This document shows positions 15,898-24,364 of a DNA stretch of 64,000 nt, in pieces. The translations under genes and the position numbers were made by a program. The stretch comes from Sphingomonas caeni (lineage in GTDB: Bacteria > Pseudomonadota > Alphaproteobacteria > Sphingomonadales > Sphingomonadaceae): the NCBI RefSeq assembly GCF_026013415.1, contig NZ_JAPDOK010000002.1, positions 434,001 through 498,000 on the forward strand, in the 5' to 3' direction. Position 1 is the stretch's first letter, and the number at the start of each line of letters is the position of its first letter. Below the pieces are notes generated by a model, which ran no database searches, was not told where the DNA came from, and saw only the letters and a program-made list of their open reading frames with translations.

Positions 15898-16844
15898 GCG
15901 GCTTCGCCTATGCGGTGCAGGGCGGGCAAGTCACCCAGCCCGAGATCAAGGCGGCGCTCGAGGTTCCGGGGACGCTCGTCTGGATCCATCTCACCACCAA
16001 CAATGATCACGCCAAGTCATGGCTGGGCGATGAGGCGGAACTCTCGCCCTATGTCGTCGAGGCGCTGACTGCCGCCGAGACGCGCCCGCGCTGCGACGCG
16101 GTGGGCGAGGGCGCGGTGATCAATCTGCGCGGGCTCTCGGCCGATCAGATGGTCGCCTCCGATCCGCTCGCCTCGATCCGCATGTACGCGCATCAGGGCT
16201 GCGTCTTCTCGGTGACGCGGCGGCATCTGAACGCGCTCGATCCGGTCCAGCGCCAGGTCGAGGCAGGCAGGATCCTCGATCCGGGCGACCTGATCGCGGC
16301 GCTGGCGCAGGAGATCACCGAGGAACTCGATCCGGTCGTCGCCGAACTCGGCGACACGCTCGACGATTGCGAGGAGCGGATCACCGGCCACCACGCCTTC
16401 GATCTGCGCCGCCAGGTCAACGAGACCCGCAGCCGCGCGATCGGCTATCGCCGCTTCCTCAATCCCCAGCGCGCCGCGCTCGAAAAGCTGGCACTGCTCC
16501 CCGGCGAGTGGCTCCGCGACGACGACCGGCTCCATCTGAGCGCCGCCGCCGACCGCGCCGCGCGCATGGCTGAGGAATTGGAGAGCATCCGCGAGCGCGC
16601 CGCGCTGACGCACGAGACGCTCACCGATTTGCGCTCCGAGCAGATCGATCAGCGCTCGCTGATCATTGCGGTGGCGGCGATGGTGTTCCTGCCGCTGACC
16701 TTCTTGACCGGGCTGTTCGGGATGAACGTGCCGTTGCCCTTCACCCATTCGCCCGAGGCGTTCTGGTGGATCACCGGGTCATGTGTCGCGATGGCAGCGG
16801 CGATCACCGCCTATTTCATCGGAAAGCACTGGTTCCCGAACTGA
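15894..16844 (+). CDS. CorA/ZntB-family divalent cation transporter
   Basis: A 316-residue protein with a long cytoplasmic, coiled-coil-rich N-domain (residues 1-250). Two C-terminal membrane helices follow, the first ending in the family selectivity motif GMN (LFGMNVPLP). Length and the periplasmic loop resemble ZntB more than classical CorA, so zinc or magnesium are both possible. It overlaps the siroheme-synthase gene by 4 nt. Siroheme assembly needs a chelated metal, but a functional link is only conjecture. Its last 29 nt overlap the convergent response-regulator gene. Confidence 0.87.
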   Translation: MSGFAYAVQGGQVTQPEIKAALEVPGTLVWIHLTTNNDHAKSWLGDEAELSPYVVEALTAAETRPRCDAVGEGAVINLRGLSADQMVASDPLASIRMYAHQGCVFSVTRRHLNALDPVQRQVEAGRILDPGDLIAALAQEITEELDPVVAELGDTLDDCEERITGHHAFDLRRQVNETRSRAIGYRRFLNPQRAALEKLALLPGEWLRDDDRLHLSAAADRAARMAEELESIRERAALTHETLTDLRSEQIDQRSLIIAVAAMVFLPLTFLTGLFGMNVPLPFTHSPEAFWWITGSCVAMAAAITAYFIGKHWFPN

Positions 16845-17424
16845 GGCGTTCCACCTCGTCGTGGAGTGCCTGGATCGATGCGACCAGCCGTGTCCGATCC
16901 GCCCGCGTCGTCGCCAGTTCGTTGCGCGCCTCGCCCAGTTCGATCGCGCGCGCGGCGATGCGGGCGTCGAGCGCGAGGTTCGAGCGCTTGAGCGCCTCGA
17001 TCCGCGATGCCCGTGCCAGCGTCCGCTCGATCCGCGCGGCGAGCACCTCGAAGGCGAAGGGCTTGGCGATATAGTCGTCGGCGCCCGCCGCGAGCGCCTT
17101 CACCGCGCCCGCGGGATCGCCCTGCCCGGTCACCATGATCACCGGCAGGTCGATCGTGTCGAGCGAGCCGCGGATCTCGTGGAGCACGTGCATTCCCGAA
17201 ATCTCGGGCATCGTCATGTCGAGCAGCACCAGGTCGAAGCCGCGCCCGGTCAGCAGGTCGAGCGCCTCGGCCCCGCTGTCGCTCAGCACGACCAGATAGC
17301 CGAGATGACCCAGCCGCGTGGCGAGGACGTTCAGATTGGTGCGGCTGTCGTCCACCGCGAGGATAGTGCGCGTCGCGCGGCCCAATCCCGATCCACAGCG
17401 TCCGCCTTCGATCCCCAGTTCCAT
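16816..17424 (-). CDS. Orphan receiver-domain protein with coiled-coil tail
   Basis: A 202-residue protein. The receiver has the acidic pair in AVDDS, the phosphorylation site Asp69 (LVLLDMTMPE), Thr in VTGQG and Lys in AKPFAF. Instead of an output domain it ends in a Glu/Arg/Ala-rich helix of about 70 residues, probably a coiled coil. It resembles single-domain response regulators acting by protein contact. No kinase gene is adjacent. The ATG at 17424 follows GAGGG closely; a start ten codons upstream is possible. Its 3' end overlaps the transporter gene tail-to-tail by 29 nt. Confidence 0.82.
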   Translation of the reverse strand: MELGIEGGRCGSGLGRATRTILAVDDSRTNLNVLATRLGHLGYLVVLSDSGAEALDLLTGRGFDLVLLDMTMPEISGMHVLHEIRGSLDTIDLPVIMVTGQGDPAGAVKALAAGADDYIAKPFAFEVLAARIERTLARASRIEALKRSNLALDARIAARAIELGEARNELATTRADRTRLVASIQALHDEVERLSSGTSAFR

Positions 17425-17481
17425 CGCCCTCGAACCCCTGTTTAGGCCGCGCAAGGTTAGAGCAGAGCCGTCACTGTTTGG

Positions 17482-17489
17482 TTAACCAT
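17482..17489. promoter_or_regulatory. CtrA-like half site
   Basis: TTAACCAT lies in the region between the divergent receiver and glutathione-transferase genes. The sequence matches the CtrA-type motif reported across alphaproteobacteria. A single 8-mer is weak evidence. Confidence 0.25.
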
Positions 17490-17535
17490 GTTGGCGCGGC
17501 TTTACCCGCGTCAGGATCGGGCTAAAGCGGGGCCC

Positions 17536-18207
17536 ATGTGGCAGCTTTACCAATTCCCGCTCTGCCCCTTCTCGCGCAAGGTCCGGCTCCTGCTCGGCGA
17601 GAAGGGCGTGGGCTATGAGCCGGTGCGCGAATCCCCCTGGGCGCGGCGCGACGAGTTCATCGATCTGAACCCGACCGGCCAGACCCCGGTCATGGCCGAC
17701 ACCGATCGCGGCGTGACGCTGATCGATTCGAGCGTGATCTGCGAATTCTTCGAGGAAACGGTGACCAAGGCGCCGATGCTGAGCGGCACCGCGACCGACC
17801 GCGCCGAGATCCGCCGCCTGGTGATCTGGTTCGACGAGCATTTCTACCGCGACATCACCGCGCCCCTGCTCCACGAACGCATGCTCAAGCGCATCGTCTA
17901 CAAGCAATCGCCCGACGGCACCGCGCTGCGCTCGGCGATGAAGGCCGCGGTCCAGCATCTCGACTATATCGATTATCTGCTCGATCACCGCACCTGGCTC
18001 GCGGGACCGACGATGAGCCTCGCCGATCTGGCCGCGGCTGCGCAGATCTCGGTTGCCGATTATCTGGGCGGGATCGACTGGAAGAGCCATGAACAGGCGA
18101 AACGCTGGTACGTTGGGATGAAGAGCCGGCCGAGCTTCCGGCTCTTGCTCACCGAGCGGATGGACGGCATCTCCCCACCCGCCGATTACGAGAAGCTGGA
18201 TTTGTAG
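17536..18207 (+). CDS. Glutathione S-transferase-like protein
   Basis: A 223-residue protein with an N-terminal thioredoxin-like domain whose active-site motif is CPFS (FPLCPFSRKVRLLL), the cis-Pro segment GQTPVM, and the DSSVICEFFEE stretch that binds the glutathione gamma-glutamyl group. A helical C-domain follows. The start at 17536 begins directly at the fold; an earlier in-frame ATG at 17488 lacks a ribosome site. Alphaproteobacteria carry a GST-like cell-division factor, FzlA, of similar size, but I cannot tell the two apart here. It lies 3 nt before the DnaJ-like gene. Confidence 0.83.
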   Translation: MWQLYQFPLCPFSRKVRLLLGEKGVGYEPVRESPWARRDEFIDLNPTGQTPVMADTDRGVTLIDSSVICEFFEETVTKAPMLSGTATDRAEIRRLVIWFDEHFYRDITAPLLHERMLKRIVYKQSPDGTALRSAMKAAVQHLDYIDYLLDHRTWLAGPTMSLADLAAAAQISVADYLGGIDWKSHEQAKRWYVGMKSRPSFRLLLTERMDGISPPADYEKLDL

Positions 18208-18210
18208 GGC

Positions 18211-19134
18211 ATGGCCGATCCGTATCAGACCCTTGGCGTGGCACGCGGCGCGGACGAGGCCGAGATCAAGAAGGCCTATCGCAAGCTCGCCAAGGAGCTG
18301 CACCCCGATCGCAACAAGGACGATCCGCGAAAGGCGGAGCGCTTCGCCAAGGTGACGCAGGCCTATGACCTGCTGAACGACAAGGACAAGCGCGCCCGCT
18401 TCGACCGCGGCGAGATCGACGCCGACGGCAACCCGACCATGCCGCCCGGTTTCGGCGGCGGTGGCTATGGCGGGCAGCAGCACGGCTTTCGCGCCGAGGA
18501 TTTCGGCGGCGGCGGCGGCTTCGGCGATATCTTCGAGGGGCTGTTCGGCGGCGGCGCGCGGCGCGGCGGCGGCGGTTTCGAGGGCGGCTTCGGGCGGCGC
18601 GCGGCACCCAAGGGAGCCAATCTCGCCTATCGGCTCGCGGTCGGCTTCGAGGACGCGGCCCGGCTCGCGCCGCAGCGGATTACGCTGCGCGACGGCAAGA
18701 CGATCGACCTGAAGCTTCCCGCCGGCGTCGAGAGCGGCACCCAGATGCGGCTCGGCGGCAAGGGCGAAGAGGGGCCGGGCGGCGCGGGCGATGCGATCGT
18801 CACGATCGAGATCCAGGCGCACCGTTTCTACACCAGGGCCGGCGACGATATCCGCCTCAACCTGCCGGTGACGCTCTCCGAGGCGGTGCTCGGCGCGTCG
18901 GTGAAGGTGCCCACCCCCGACGGGCCGGTGATGCTGACCATCCCCAAGGGCACGACCTCGGGCAAGGTCTTCCGCCTGAAGGGCCGCGGTTTCCACAAGA
19001 AGCCGAGCGGGCGCGGGGACATTCTCGTCACGCTGATGGTCGATCTGCCCGAGAATGATGCCGCGCTGACCGAGTTCGTCGAAGGCTGGAAGGATCGCGA
19101 CGCCGGGAACCCCCGCGCGAAGATGGGCGTCTAG
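18211..19134 (+). CDS. DnaJ/CbpA-type co-chaperone
   Basis: A 307-residue protein. The J-domain spans residues 3-70 with the HPD motif at 31-33. A Gly/Phe-rich linker covers about 80-130. Two substrate-binding beta domains follow (GANLAYRLAVGFEDAA and the late VPTPDG...IPKGTTSGKVFRLKGRG). The zinc-finger module of true DnaJ is missing, which is the CbpA/class B arrangement. It would stimulate DnaK ATPase activity. It is packed between the GST-like gene (3 nt) and the YihY gene (6 nt), suggesting one transcript. Confidence 0.93.
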   Translation: MADPYQTLGVARGADEAEIKKAYRKLAKELHPDRNKDDPRKAERFAKVTQAYDLLNDKDKRARFDRGEIDADGNPTMPPGFGGGGYGGQQHGFRAEDFGGGGGFGDIFEGLFGGGARRGGGGFEGGFGRRAAPKGANLAYRLAVGFEDAARLAPQRITLRDGKTIDLKLPAGVESGTQMRLGGKGEEGPGGAGDAIVTIEIQAHRFYTRAGDDIRLNLPVTLSEAVLGASVKVPTPDGPVMLTIPKGTTSGKVFRLKGRGFHKKPSGRGDILVTLMVDLPENDAALTEFVEGWKDRDAGNPRAKMGV

Positions 19135-19140
19135 CCCCGC

Positions 19141-20094
19141 GTGTCGACCGGAGACATCTCGCCTGAATCGCCCGAAGCGCGGCGGCGCGGGCTGGGGACG
19201 CATATCCGGACCGGGCTCGGCTGGATCGGCATCGGCGAGCGCTTCTGGGTGGTCACCAAGCGCGTGCTGGTCGGCACCTATACCGACGGTTTCACCTATG
19301 CCGGCAACCTCGCCTATCTGAGCCTCGTTACCCTCTTCCCCTTCTTCATCGTCGCCGCCGCGGTCGCGCGGCTGGTCGGGGGGACCAATGAGGGGATCCA
19401 GACGCTCGAGGCGTTCCTGCGCACCGTACCCCCCGACGTCGCGACGGTGCTGCGCCAGCCGGTCTATGACGTGCTGGCGGCACGATCGGGCAATCTGCTG
19501 TGGCTCGGCGCGCTGGTGGGGTTGTGGACAACCGCGGGCTTCATCGAGACGCTGCGCGGCATCCTGCGCGCGGCCTATGGCGTGCGCACCAGCACGCCCT
19601 TCTGGCGCCACCGGCTCGGCGCGATCGGGCTGATCGTCGCCTCGGTGATCCTCGCCATGGCCGCGTTCAGCTTCCAGGTGGTGCTCACCGGCGTCGAACA
19701 GTTCATCTACCGCGTCTTCCCGGCGGCTTCGGAGGCGCAGCGGCTGGCGTGGCTGGGCAAGCTCGCCCCCGGCATTGCGCTGTTCGGCGCGCTCTACATG
19801 CTCTTCTACTCGCTGACTCCGGGCAAATACCGCAGGGCCAAATGCCCCAAATGGCCGGGACCGCTGTTCGTCGCCTTGTGGTGGACGCTGACGACCGCGC
19901 TGCTGCCCCGCATCCTCGCCTCGCTCACCAGCTACGACCTCACCTATGGCAGTCTGGCGGGGGCGATGGTGGCGCTGATCTTCTTCTTCATCATCGGGCT
20001 GGGCATGGTGATCGGCGCCGAACTCAACGCCGCTCTGGCGGAAGTGCCCGAGAACGGTCTAGAGGAGCCCAAGAAACAGGAGGTTGAGCCTTGA
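19141..20094 (+). CDS. YihY/BrkB family inner-membrane protein
   Basis: A 317-residue protein with six likely membrane helices. The family signature GFTYAGNLAYLSLVTLFPF starts near residue 44, and the C-terminal GSLAGAMVALIFFFIIGLG is also conserved. This family was once annotated as ribonuclease BN, which is not supported; it is an envelope protein of unknown role. It starts at GTG. Its end carries the ribosome site (AGGAGG) of fabI and overlaps the fabI start codon by 4 nt, so expression of the two is linked. Confidence 0.9.
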   Translation: MSTGDISPESPEARRRGLGTHIRTGLGWIGIGERFWVVTKRVLVGTYTDGFTYAGNLAYLSLVTLFPFFIVAAAVARLVGGTNEGIQTLEAFLRTVPPDVATVLRQPVYDVLAARSGNLLWLGALVGLWTTAGFIETLRGILRAAYGVRTSTPFWRHRLGAIGLIVASVILAMAAFSFQVVLTGVEQFIYRVFPAASEAQRLAWLGKLAPGIALFGALYMLFYSLTPGKYRRAKCPKWPGPLFVALWWTLTTALLPRILASLTSYDLTYGSLAGAMVALIFFFIIGLGMVIGAELNAALAEVPENGLEEPKKQEVEP

Positions 20095-20894
20095 CGGGAC
20101 TCATGCAGGGCAAGCGCGGGCTGATCATGGGGCTCGCCAATGATCGTTCACTCGCCTGGGGGATCGCCCAGAAGCTGGCCGAGCACGGCGCGGAACTCGC
20201 TTTCAGCTATCAGGGCGAGGCGATGGAGAAGCGCGTGCGCCCGCTCGCCGAACAGCTCGGCGTCGCACGGCTGTTCGACTGCGACGTCTCCGACATGACC
20301 GCGCTCGACGGCACTTTCGCCGAGCTGGCCAAGGAATGGCCGACGATCGACTTCGTCGTCCATGCGATCGGCTTTTCGGACAAGAACGAGCTGCGCGGCG
20401 GCTATGTCGATACCAGCCTCGACAATTTCCTGATGACGATGAACATCAGCGTCTATTCGTTCGTCGCGGTGTGCAAGCGCGCCGCGGCGATGATGCCCAA
20501 TGGCGGTTCGCTGCTGACGCTCAGCTATTACGGCGCCGAGAAGGTGATCCCGCACTATAATGTCATGGGCGTCGCCAAGGCCGCGCTCGAGACCAGCGTG
20601 CAATATCTCGCGGTCGATCTGGGCAAGGAGAATATCCGGGTCAACGCGATCTCGGCGGGGCCGATCAAGACGCTGGCGGCTTCGGGGATCGGCGACTTCC
20701 GGCTGATCCTCAAATGGAACGAGCTCAACTCGCCGCTCAAGCGCAACGTGACGATCGAGGATGTCGGCGGCGCGGGGCTGTATCTGCTCAGCGACCTGGC
20801 GAGCGGCGTGACCGGCGAGACGCACCATGTCGATGCCGGGTACAATGTCATCGGCATGAAGGCCGAGGACGCGCCCGACATCGCGCTGGTTTGA
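20091..20894 (+). CDS. fabI: Enoyl-[acyl-carrier-protein] reductase (NADH)
   Basis: A 267-residue SDR-fold enzyme that completes each cycle of type II fatty-acid synthesis. The nucleotide site GLANDRSLAWGIA is the FabI form. The catalytic pair is Tyr156 and Lys163 (Y-x6-K), with the earlier Tyr in SYYGAEK. The start is TTG at 20091: AGGAGG lies exactly 7 nt upstream, and the codon overlaps the stop of the YihY gene. An ATG at 20103 is less well placed. FabI is the usual triclosan target. Confidence 0.97.
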   Translation: MTGLMQGKRGLIMGLANDRSLAWGIAQKLAEHGAELAFSYQGEAMEKRVRPLAEQLGVARLFDCDVSDMTALDGTFAELAKEWPTIDFVVHAIGFSDKNELRGGYVDTSLDNFLMTMNISVYSFVAVCKRAAAMMPNGGSLLTLSYYGAEKVIPHYNVMGVAKAALETSVQYLAVDLGKENIRVNAISAGPIKTLAASGIGDFRLILKWNELNSPLKRNVTIEDVGGAGLYLLSDLASGVTGETHHVDAGYNVIGMKAEDAPDIALV

Positions 20895-20901
20895 ACAAAC
20901 T

Positions 20902-21016
20902 CCCTCTCCCCTCAGGGGAGAGGGCCGGGGAGAGGGGCCTGTCGGGGCGGCTCCATCTTCGCTTTCGCGCAAAGCGACTCCCCCTCTCCCAACCCTCTCC
21001 CCGGAGGGGAGAGGGC
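20902..21016. repeat. CCCTCTCC palindromic repeat cluster
   Basis: A hairpin CCCTCTCCCC/GGGGAGAGGG at 20902-20924 is followed after about 57 nt by a related hairpin at 20982-21015 with the same pyrimidine/purine arms. This is a common kind of proteobacterial intergenic palindromic repeat and may also terminate fabI transcription. A related one stands at 60199-60332. Confidence 0.75.
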
Positions 21017-21020
21017 TTTA

Positions 21021-22088
21021 ATGTCGTTCAACAGCTTCGGCCGCGTCTTCCGCTTCACCACCTGGGGGGAAAGCCATGGCCTCGCGCTGGGCGCGGTGGT
21101 CGATGGGTGTCCGCCGGGGCTGGCGCTGAGCGAGGCGGATCTTCAGCCCTTTCTCGACAAGCGCCGGCCGGGCACCTCGCGCTTCACCACGCAGCGGCAG
21201 GAGCCCGATCAGGTCCGCATCCTCTCTGGCGTGTTCGAGGGGAAGACCACCGGCACCCCGATCAGCCTGATGATCGAGAATGTCGACCAGCGCTCGAAGG
21301 ATTATTCCGACGTCGCCAAGGCCTATCGCCCGGGCCATGCCGATTATGCCTATGACGCCAAATACGGCTTTCGCGACTATCGCGGCGGCGGGCGATCGTC
21401 GGCGCGCGAGACCGCGGCGCGCGTCGCGGCGGCGGGCGTGGCGCGGCTGGTGATCCCCGAGGTTTCGATCCGCGCCTGGGTCGAGGCGATCGGCGACGAC
21501 GCCATCGATCCCGAGAATTTCGACGCGCACGAGATCGACCGCAATCCCTTTTTCTGCCCCGATGCGGCGGCGGCGATGCGCTGGGAGGCCTTGGTCGACA
21601 AGGCGCGCAAGGCGGGATCGTCGCTGGGCGCGGTGATCGCGTGCGAGGCCACGGGCGTGCCTGCGGGCTGGGGCGCGCCGATCTACGCCAAGCTCGACAG
21701 CGAGCTCGCGGCGGCGTGCATGTCGATCAACGCGGTCAAGGGCGTGGAGATCGGCGACGGCTTCGCGGCGGCGCAGCTTTCGGGCGAGGAGAATGCCGAT
21801 GCGATGCGGCCGGGCACCAACCATCCCGAATTCCTCGCCAACCATGCCGGCGGGATTGCGGGGGGCATCTCGACCGGTCAGCCGGTCAAGGTGCGCGTCG
21901 CGTTCAAGCCGACCAGCTCGATCCTGACGCCGGTCGAGACGATCACGCGTGAAGGGGAAGCGACCGAGATCCGGACGGTGGGCCGCCACGACCCCTGCGT
22001 CGGGATTCGCGGCGCGCCGGTGGTCGAGGCGATGGTCGCGCTGGTGCTGGCGGACCAGAAATTGCTCCACCGGGCGCAATGCGGTTGA
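21021..22088 (+). CDS. aroC: Chorismate synthase
   Basis: A 355-residue FMN-dependent enzyme converting EPSP to chorismate, the final shikimate-pathway step. Signatures are [18 protein letters not shown] at the N-terminus, [28 protein letters not shown] region motifs (residues about 95-122) and the C-terminal [17 protein letters not shown]. Catalytic histidines in GESHG and in GRHD are present. It begins 5 nt after the palindromic repeats and appears monocistronic. Confidence 0.97.
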   Translation: MSFNSFGRVFRFTTWGESHGLALGAVVDGCPPGLALSEADLQPFLDKRRPGTSRFTTQRQEPDQVRILSGVFEGKTTGTPISLMIENVDQRSKDYSDVAKAYRPGHADYAYDAKYGFRDYRGGGRSSARETAARVAAAGVARLVIPEVSIRAWVEAIGDDAIDPENFDAHEIDRNPFFCPDAAAAMRWEALVDKARKAGSSLGAVIACEATGVPAGWGAPIYAKLDSELAAACMSINAVKGVEIGDGFAAAQLSGEENADAMRPGTNHPEFLANHAGGIAGGISTGQPVKVRVAFKPTSSILTPVETITREGEATEIRTVGRHDPCVGIRGAPVVEAMVALVLADQKLLHRAQCG

Positions 22089-22097
22089 TCGCGGGGC

Positions 22098-22136
22098 GAT
22101 AAGGTCCCGCACATCGGCGTCATTGGTGACCTTATC
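22098..22136. repeat. Inverted repeat downstream of aroC
   Basis: GATAAGGTC and GACCTTATC are perfect 9-nt complements separated by 21 nt. Flanking GGGG and CCC could extend the stem with one bulge. It could help terminate aroC, but there is no T-tract. Its spacing could also suit a regulator. Confidence 0.5.
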
Positions 22137-22232
22137 CCCAGAGAAATTGCGTCATTTGTTGGAATGGCCGGGCGCCATGCCGCGTTCTGTGCGACGGTTC
22201 AAAGCGCGAGCCTCGCGGCCGGGCGGGCTGAC

Positions 22233-22258
22233 CCAAGCAGTTGAAATCCAACATTGCA
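22233..22258 (-). repeat. Dispersed 26-nt intergenic motif, copy 2
   Basis: This stretch is the reverse-complement match (23 of 26) to 3607-3632. It starts CCAAGCAG, includes GAAATCC and ends ACATTGCA. See the finding on this motif. Confidence 0.55.
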
Positions 22259-22388
22259 AGTCGTCCCGAGCGATGCACGGTCCCCGGCGAGGCGGTGGAT
22301 CGGGGCGATGCGCTGTCCGTCCGGCGCTGGCCTCGGGCGCATGGGCTGGCTAGCCCGTCCTTGCCCCGTTGGGCCGAGGAGTTTGCTT

Positions 22389-22577
22389 ATGCGTACCAAG
22401 ATCGTTGCCGGACTATTGATCGCGAGCGGTTTCGCCGCCGCCGCTTTCGCCCAGCCGCCGCAGCAGACCGCACCGCTGCCCGAGCCCACGCCGACGCCGA
22501 CTTCAACCCCGACCCCAGCGCCCGCCCCGGCGCCGCTGCCGAGCCCGACGGGAACGCCGTCGCCCCAGCCTCAATAG
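22389..22577 (+). CDS. Small secreted Pro/Thr-rich protein
   Basis: A 62-residue protein: a signal peptide (MRTKIVAGLLIASGFAAA, cleavage after AFA near residue 21) followed by a mature part made almost wholly of Pro, Thr, Ala and Ser. No catalytic domain is possible. The start has a GAGGAG ribosome site at 6 nt, which supports it as a real gene. Such short proline-rich envelope proteins are frequent in sphingomonads and unstudied. It is convergent with purA across a hairpin. Confidence 0.65.
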   Translation: MRTKIVAGLLIASGFAAAAFAQPPQQTAPLPEPTPTPTSTPTPAPAPAPLPSPTGTPSPQPQ

Positions 22578-22604
22578 GTTCATGACTCAGTAGGTTTCAT
22601 GACA

Positions 22605-22644
22605 GGGCGTGGGCCGGTTCATTAGGCCGGAGCGGTCCACGCCC
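22605..22644. terminator. Inverted repeat between convergent genes
   Basis: GGGCGTGG and CCACGCCC form an 8-bp stem around a 24-nt loop, lying between the small secreted-protein gene and purA, whose stops face each other. No U-tract follows, so it is a possible terminator only. Confidence 0.4.
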
Positions 22645-22649
22645 GACCC

Positions 22650-23939
22650 TCAATCCGCGAACGGATCGCGGACCAGGATCGTGTCCTCGCGCTCGGGGCT
22701 GGTCGAGACCAGCGCCACCGGGCACTGGATCAGCTCCTCGATCCGGCGGATATATTTGATCGCCTGCGCGGGAAGCTCGGCCCAGCTGCGCGCGCCCGCG
22801 GTCGATTCCTGCCAGCCGGCCATGGTCTCGTAGATCGGCTCGACGCTCTTCTGGTCGCTGGCGTTCGACGGATAATAGTCCAGCACCTGATCGCCCAGCC
22901 GGTAGCCGGTGCAGATCGACACTTCGTCGAGCCCGTCGAGCACGTCGATCTTGGTGAGCGCGATGCCGGTGATCCCGCTCACCGCCGCCGACTGGCGCAC
23001 CAGCACCGAATCGAACCAGCCGCAGCGGCGCTTGCGCCCGGTGACGGTTCCGAATTCATGCCCGCGCGTGCCGAGCCGTTCGCCGATTTCGTTATCCTGC
23101 TCGGTCGGGAAGGGGCCCGATCCGACGCGGGTCGTATAGGCCTTGGCGATGCCGAGGACGAAGCCGACCGCGTTGGGCCCCAGCCCCGTGCCCGCGGCGG
23201 CGGTGCCCGCCACGGTGTTCGACGAGGTGACGAACGGATAGGTGCCGTGATCGATGTCGAGCAGCACGCCCTGGGCGCCTTCGAACAGGATGCGGCGCCC
23301 GCGCGCGCGCGCCTCGTGGAGCATCCGCCATACCGGCTGGGCATAGGGGAGGACGAAGCCCGCAATCTCGCGCAGCTGATCGAGCAGGGCGGCGCGGTCG
23401 ATCGGCGCGACCCCGAAGCCGGCGCGCAGCGCATCGTGATGCGCGGTCAGCCGGTCGAGCTGGGGGCCGAGATCGTCGAGATGGGCGAGATCGCACACGC
23501 GGATCGCGCGGCGGCCGACCTTGTCCTCGTAAGCGGGGCCGATGCCGCGCCGCGTGGTGCCGATCTTGCCGGTGCCGCTCGCATCCTCGCGCAGCCCGTC
23601 GAGTTCGCCATGGAGCGGCAGGATCAGCGTGCAGGTATCGGCGATCTTGAGCGTGTCCGGGGTCACATCGACCCCCTGGCCGCGCAGCTTCTCGATCTCG
23701 GACTTGAGGTGCCAGGGATCGAGCACCACGCCATTGCCGATCACGCTCGGCGTGCCGCGGACGATGCCCGAGGGGAGCAAGGACAGCTTGTAGACCTTGT
23801 CGCCGACGACGAGCGTATGGCCGGCATTGTGCCCGCCCTGGAAGCGCACCACGACATCGGCGCGCTCGGCGAGCCAATCGACGATCTTGCCCTTGCCCTC
23901 ATCGCCCCATTGGGCGCCGATCACCGCGACATTGGCCAT
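22650..23939 (-). CDS. purA: Adenylosuccinate synthetase
   Basis: A 429-residue GTP-dependent enzyme joining IMP and aspartate on the way to AMP. The N-terminus [18 protein letters not shown] holds the GTP loop (residues 12-18, catalytic Asp13). GHNAGHT with the catalytic His, the later [11 protein letters not shown] region and KIDVLDGL (base-binding NKxD-like) are conserved. The start at 23939 is fixed by this N-terminus, although the frame stays open 29 codons upstream. It appears monocistronic and is divergent from the Xre locus, 215 nt away. Confidence 0.97.
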   Translation of the reverse strand: MANVAVIGAQWGDEGKGKIVDWLAERADVVVRFQGGHNAGHTLVVGDKVYKLSLLPSGIVRGTPSVIGNGVVLDPWHLKSEIEKLRGQGVDVTPDTLKIADTCTLILPLHGELDGLREDASGTGKIGTTRRGIGPAYEDKVGRRAIRVCDLAHLDDLGPQLDRLTAHHDALRAGFGVAPIDRAALLDQLREIAGFVLPYAQPVWRMLHEARARGRRILFEGAQGVLLDIDHGTYPFVTSSNTVAGTAAAGTGLGPNAVGFVLGIAKAYTTRVGSGPFPTEQDNEIGERLGTRGHEFGTVTGRKRRCGWFDSVLVRQSAAVSGITGIALTKIDVLDGLDEVSICTGYRLGDQVLDYYPSNASDQKSVEPIYETMAGWQESTAGARSWAELPAQAIKYIRRIEELIQCPVALVSTSPEREDTILVRDPFAD

Positions 23940-24087
23940 TTGGATGCACGTCCTCGCCTGCCGGGCGAACCCTGGCCGCCCTTCGACAGGACTCGGCGGC
24001 CGGGCTTTCTGGACTGCGCCGGGCAAGCACCCGGAGCCGCGGGGCCAATGGCCTTGGGCGACGCGAAGGTCAAGCGGCTTTACGGCC

Positions 24088-24105
24088 TGTCAAGAATTCT
24101 TGACA
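24088..24105. promoter_or_regulatory. Palindromic operator 1 of the Xre gene
   Basis: TGTCAAGAATTCTTGACA is a perfect 18-bp palindrome. Its right half contains TTGACA, a consensus -35 element. A second, nearly identical palindrome starts 33 bp downstream. The most likely ligand is the small Xre regulator encoded next. Confidence 0.75.
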
Positions 24106-24120
24106 GCACGCCGACTCGTC

Positions 24121-24138
24121 TGTAAAGAGCTCTTGACA
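24121..24138. promoter_or_regulatory. Palindromic operator 2 of the Xre gene
   Basis: TGTAAAGAGCTCTTGACA is an 18-bp near-palindrome (16 of 18 symmetrical). It shares the TGTNAAGA/TCTTGACA half-sites with operator 1. It overlaps the likely -10 region (TGTAAA, about 15-16 nt after the TTGACA) and ends 16 nt before the TTG start. Binding here would block polymerase, consistent with autorepression. Confidence 0.72.
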
Positions 24139-24154
24139 GGCAGGGGAGTCAGTC

Positions 24155-24364
24155 TTGGAAAACCGGTTGAAGGCGTTGCGCGAGGCGAAGGGCTGGAGCC
24201 AGGGCGAGCTGGCCCGGCGGCTCGGCGTGTCGCGCCAGACGATCAACGCGGTCGAGACCGACAAATATGATCCCAGCCTGCCGCTGGCGCTGCGCATGGC
24301 GAAGCTGTTCGCCGTCGCCGTGCCCGAGCTGTTCGTCGACCATTGGGAACCGGAGGAAGAATGA
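24155..24364 (+). CDS. Small Xre-type helix-turn-helix regulator
   Basis: A 69-residue protein that is nearly all HTH_3 domain (LKALREAKGWSQGELARRLG, then VSRQTINAVE). Members of this short class begin at nearly the first residue of the domain and regulate a linked membrane protein. The start is TTG at 24155 with GGGGAG 7 nt upstream. Two 18-bp palindromes precede it, suggesting autorepression as a dimer. Its stop overlaps the start of the membrane protein by 4 nt, so the two are co-expressed. Confidence 0.88.
   Translation: MENRLKALREAKGWSQGELARRLGVSRQTINAVETDKYDPSLPLALRMAKLFAVAVPELFVDHWEPEEE

Larger units (their letters stand above)
22089..22388. other. Intergenic region with inverted repeat and dispersed motif
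   Basis: These 300 nt separate aroC from a small secreted protein. I find no coding sequence. They hold an inverted repeat at 22098-22136 and copy 2 of the 26-nt motif at 22233-22258. I saw no recognisable riboswitch or T-tract terminator. Confidence 0.55.

Noticed and set aside
22089..22388. A riboswitch upstream of the small secreted-protein gene
   Set aside because: No conserved core of a known class could be recognised; only a simple inverted repeat and the dispersed motif are visible.
22470..22575. Short CCGACGCCGA-like tandem units, considered as a repeat array or CRISPR
   Set aside because: They encode the Pro/Thr-rich tail of a small secreted protein, vary in length and have no spacers.
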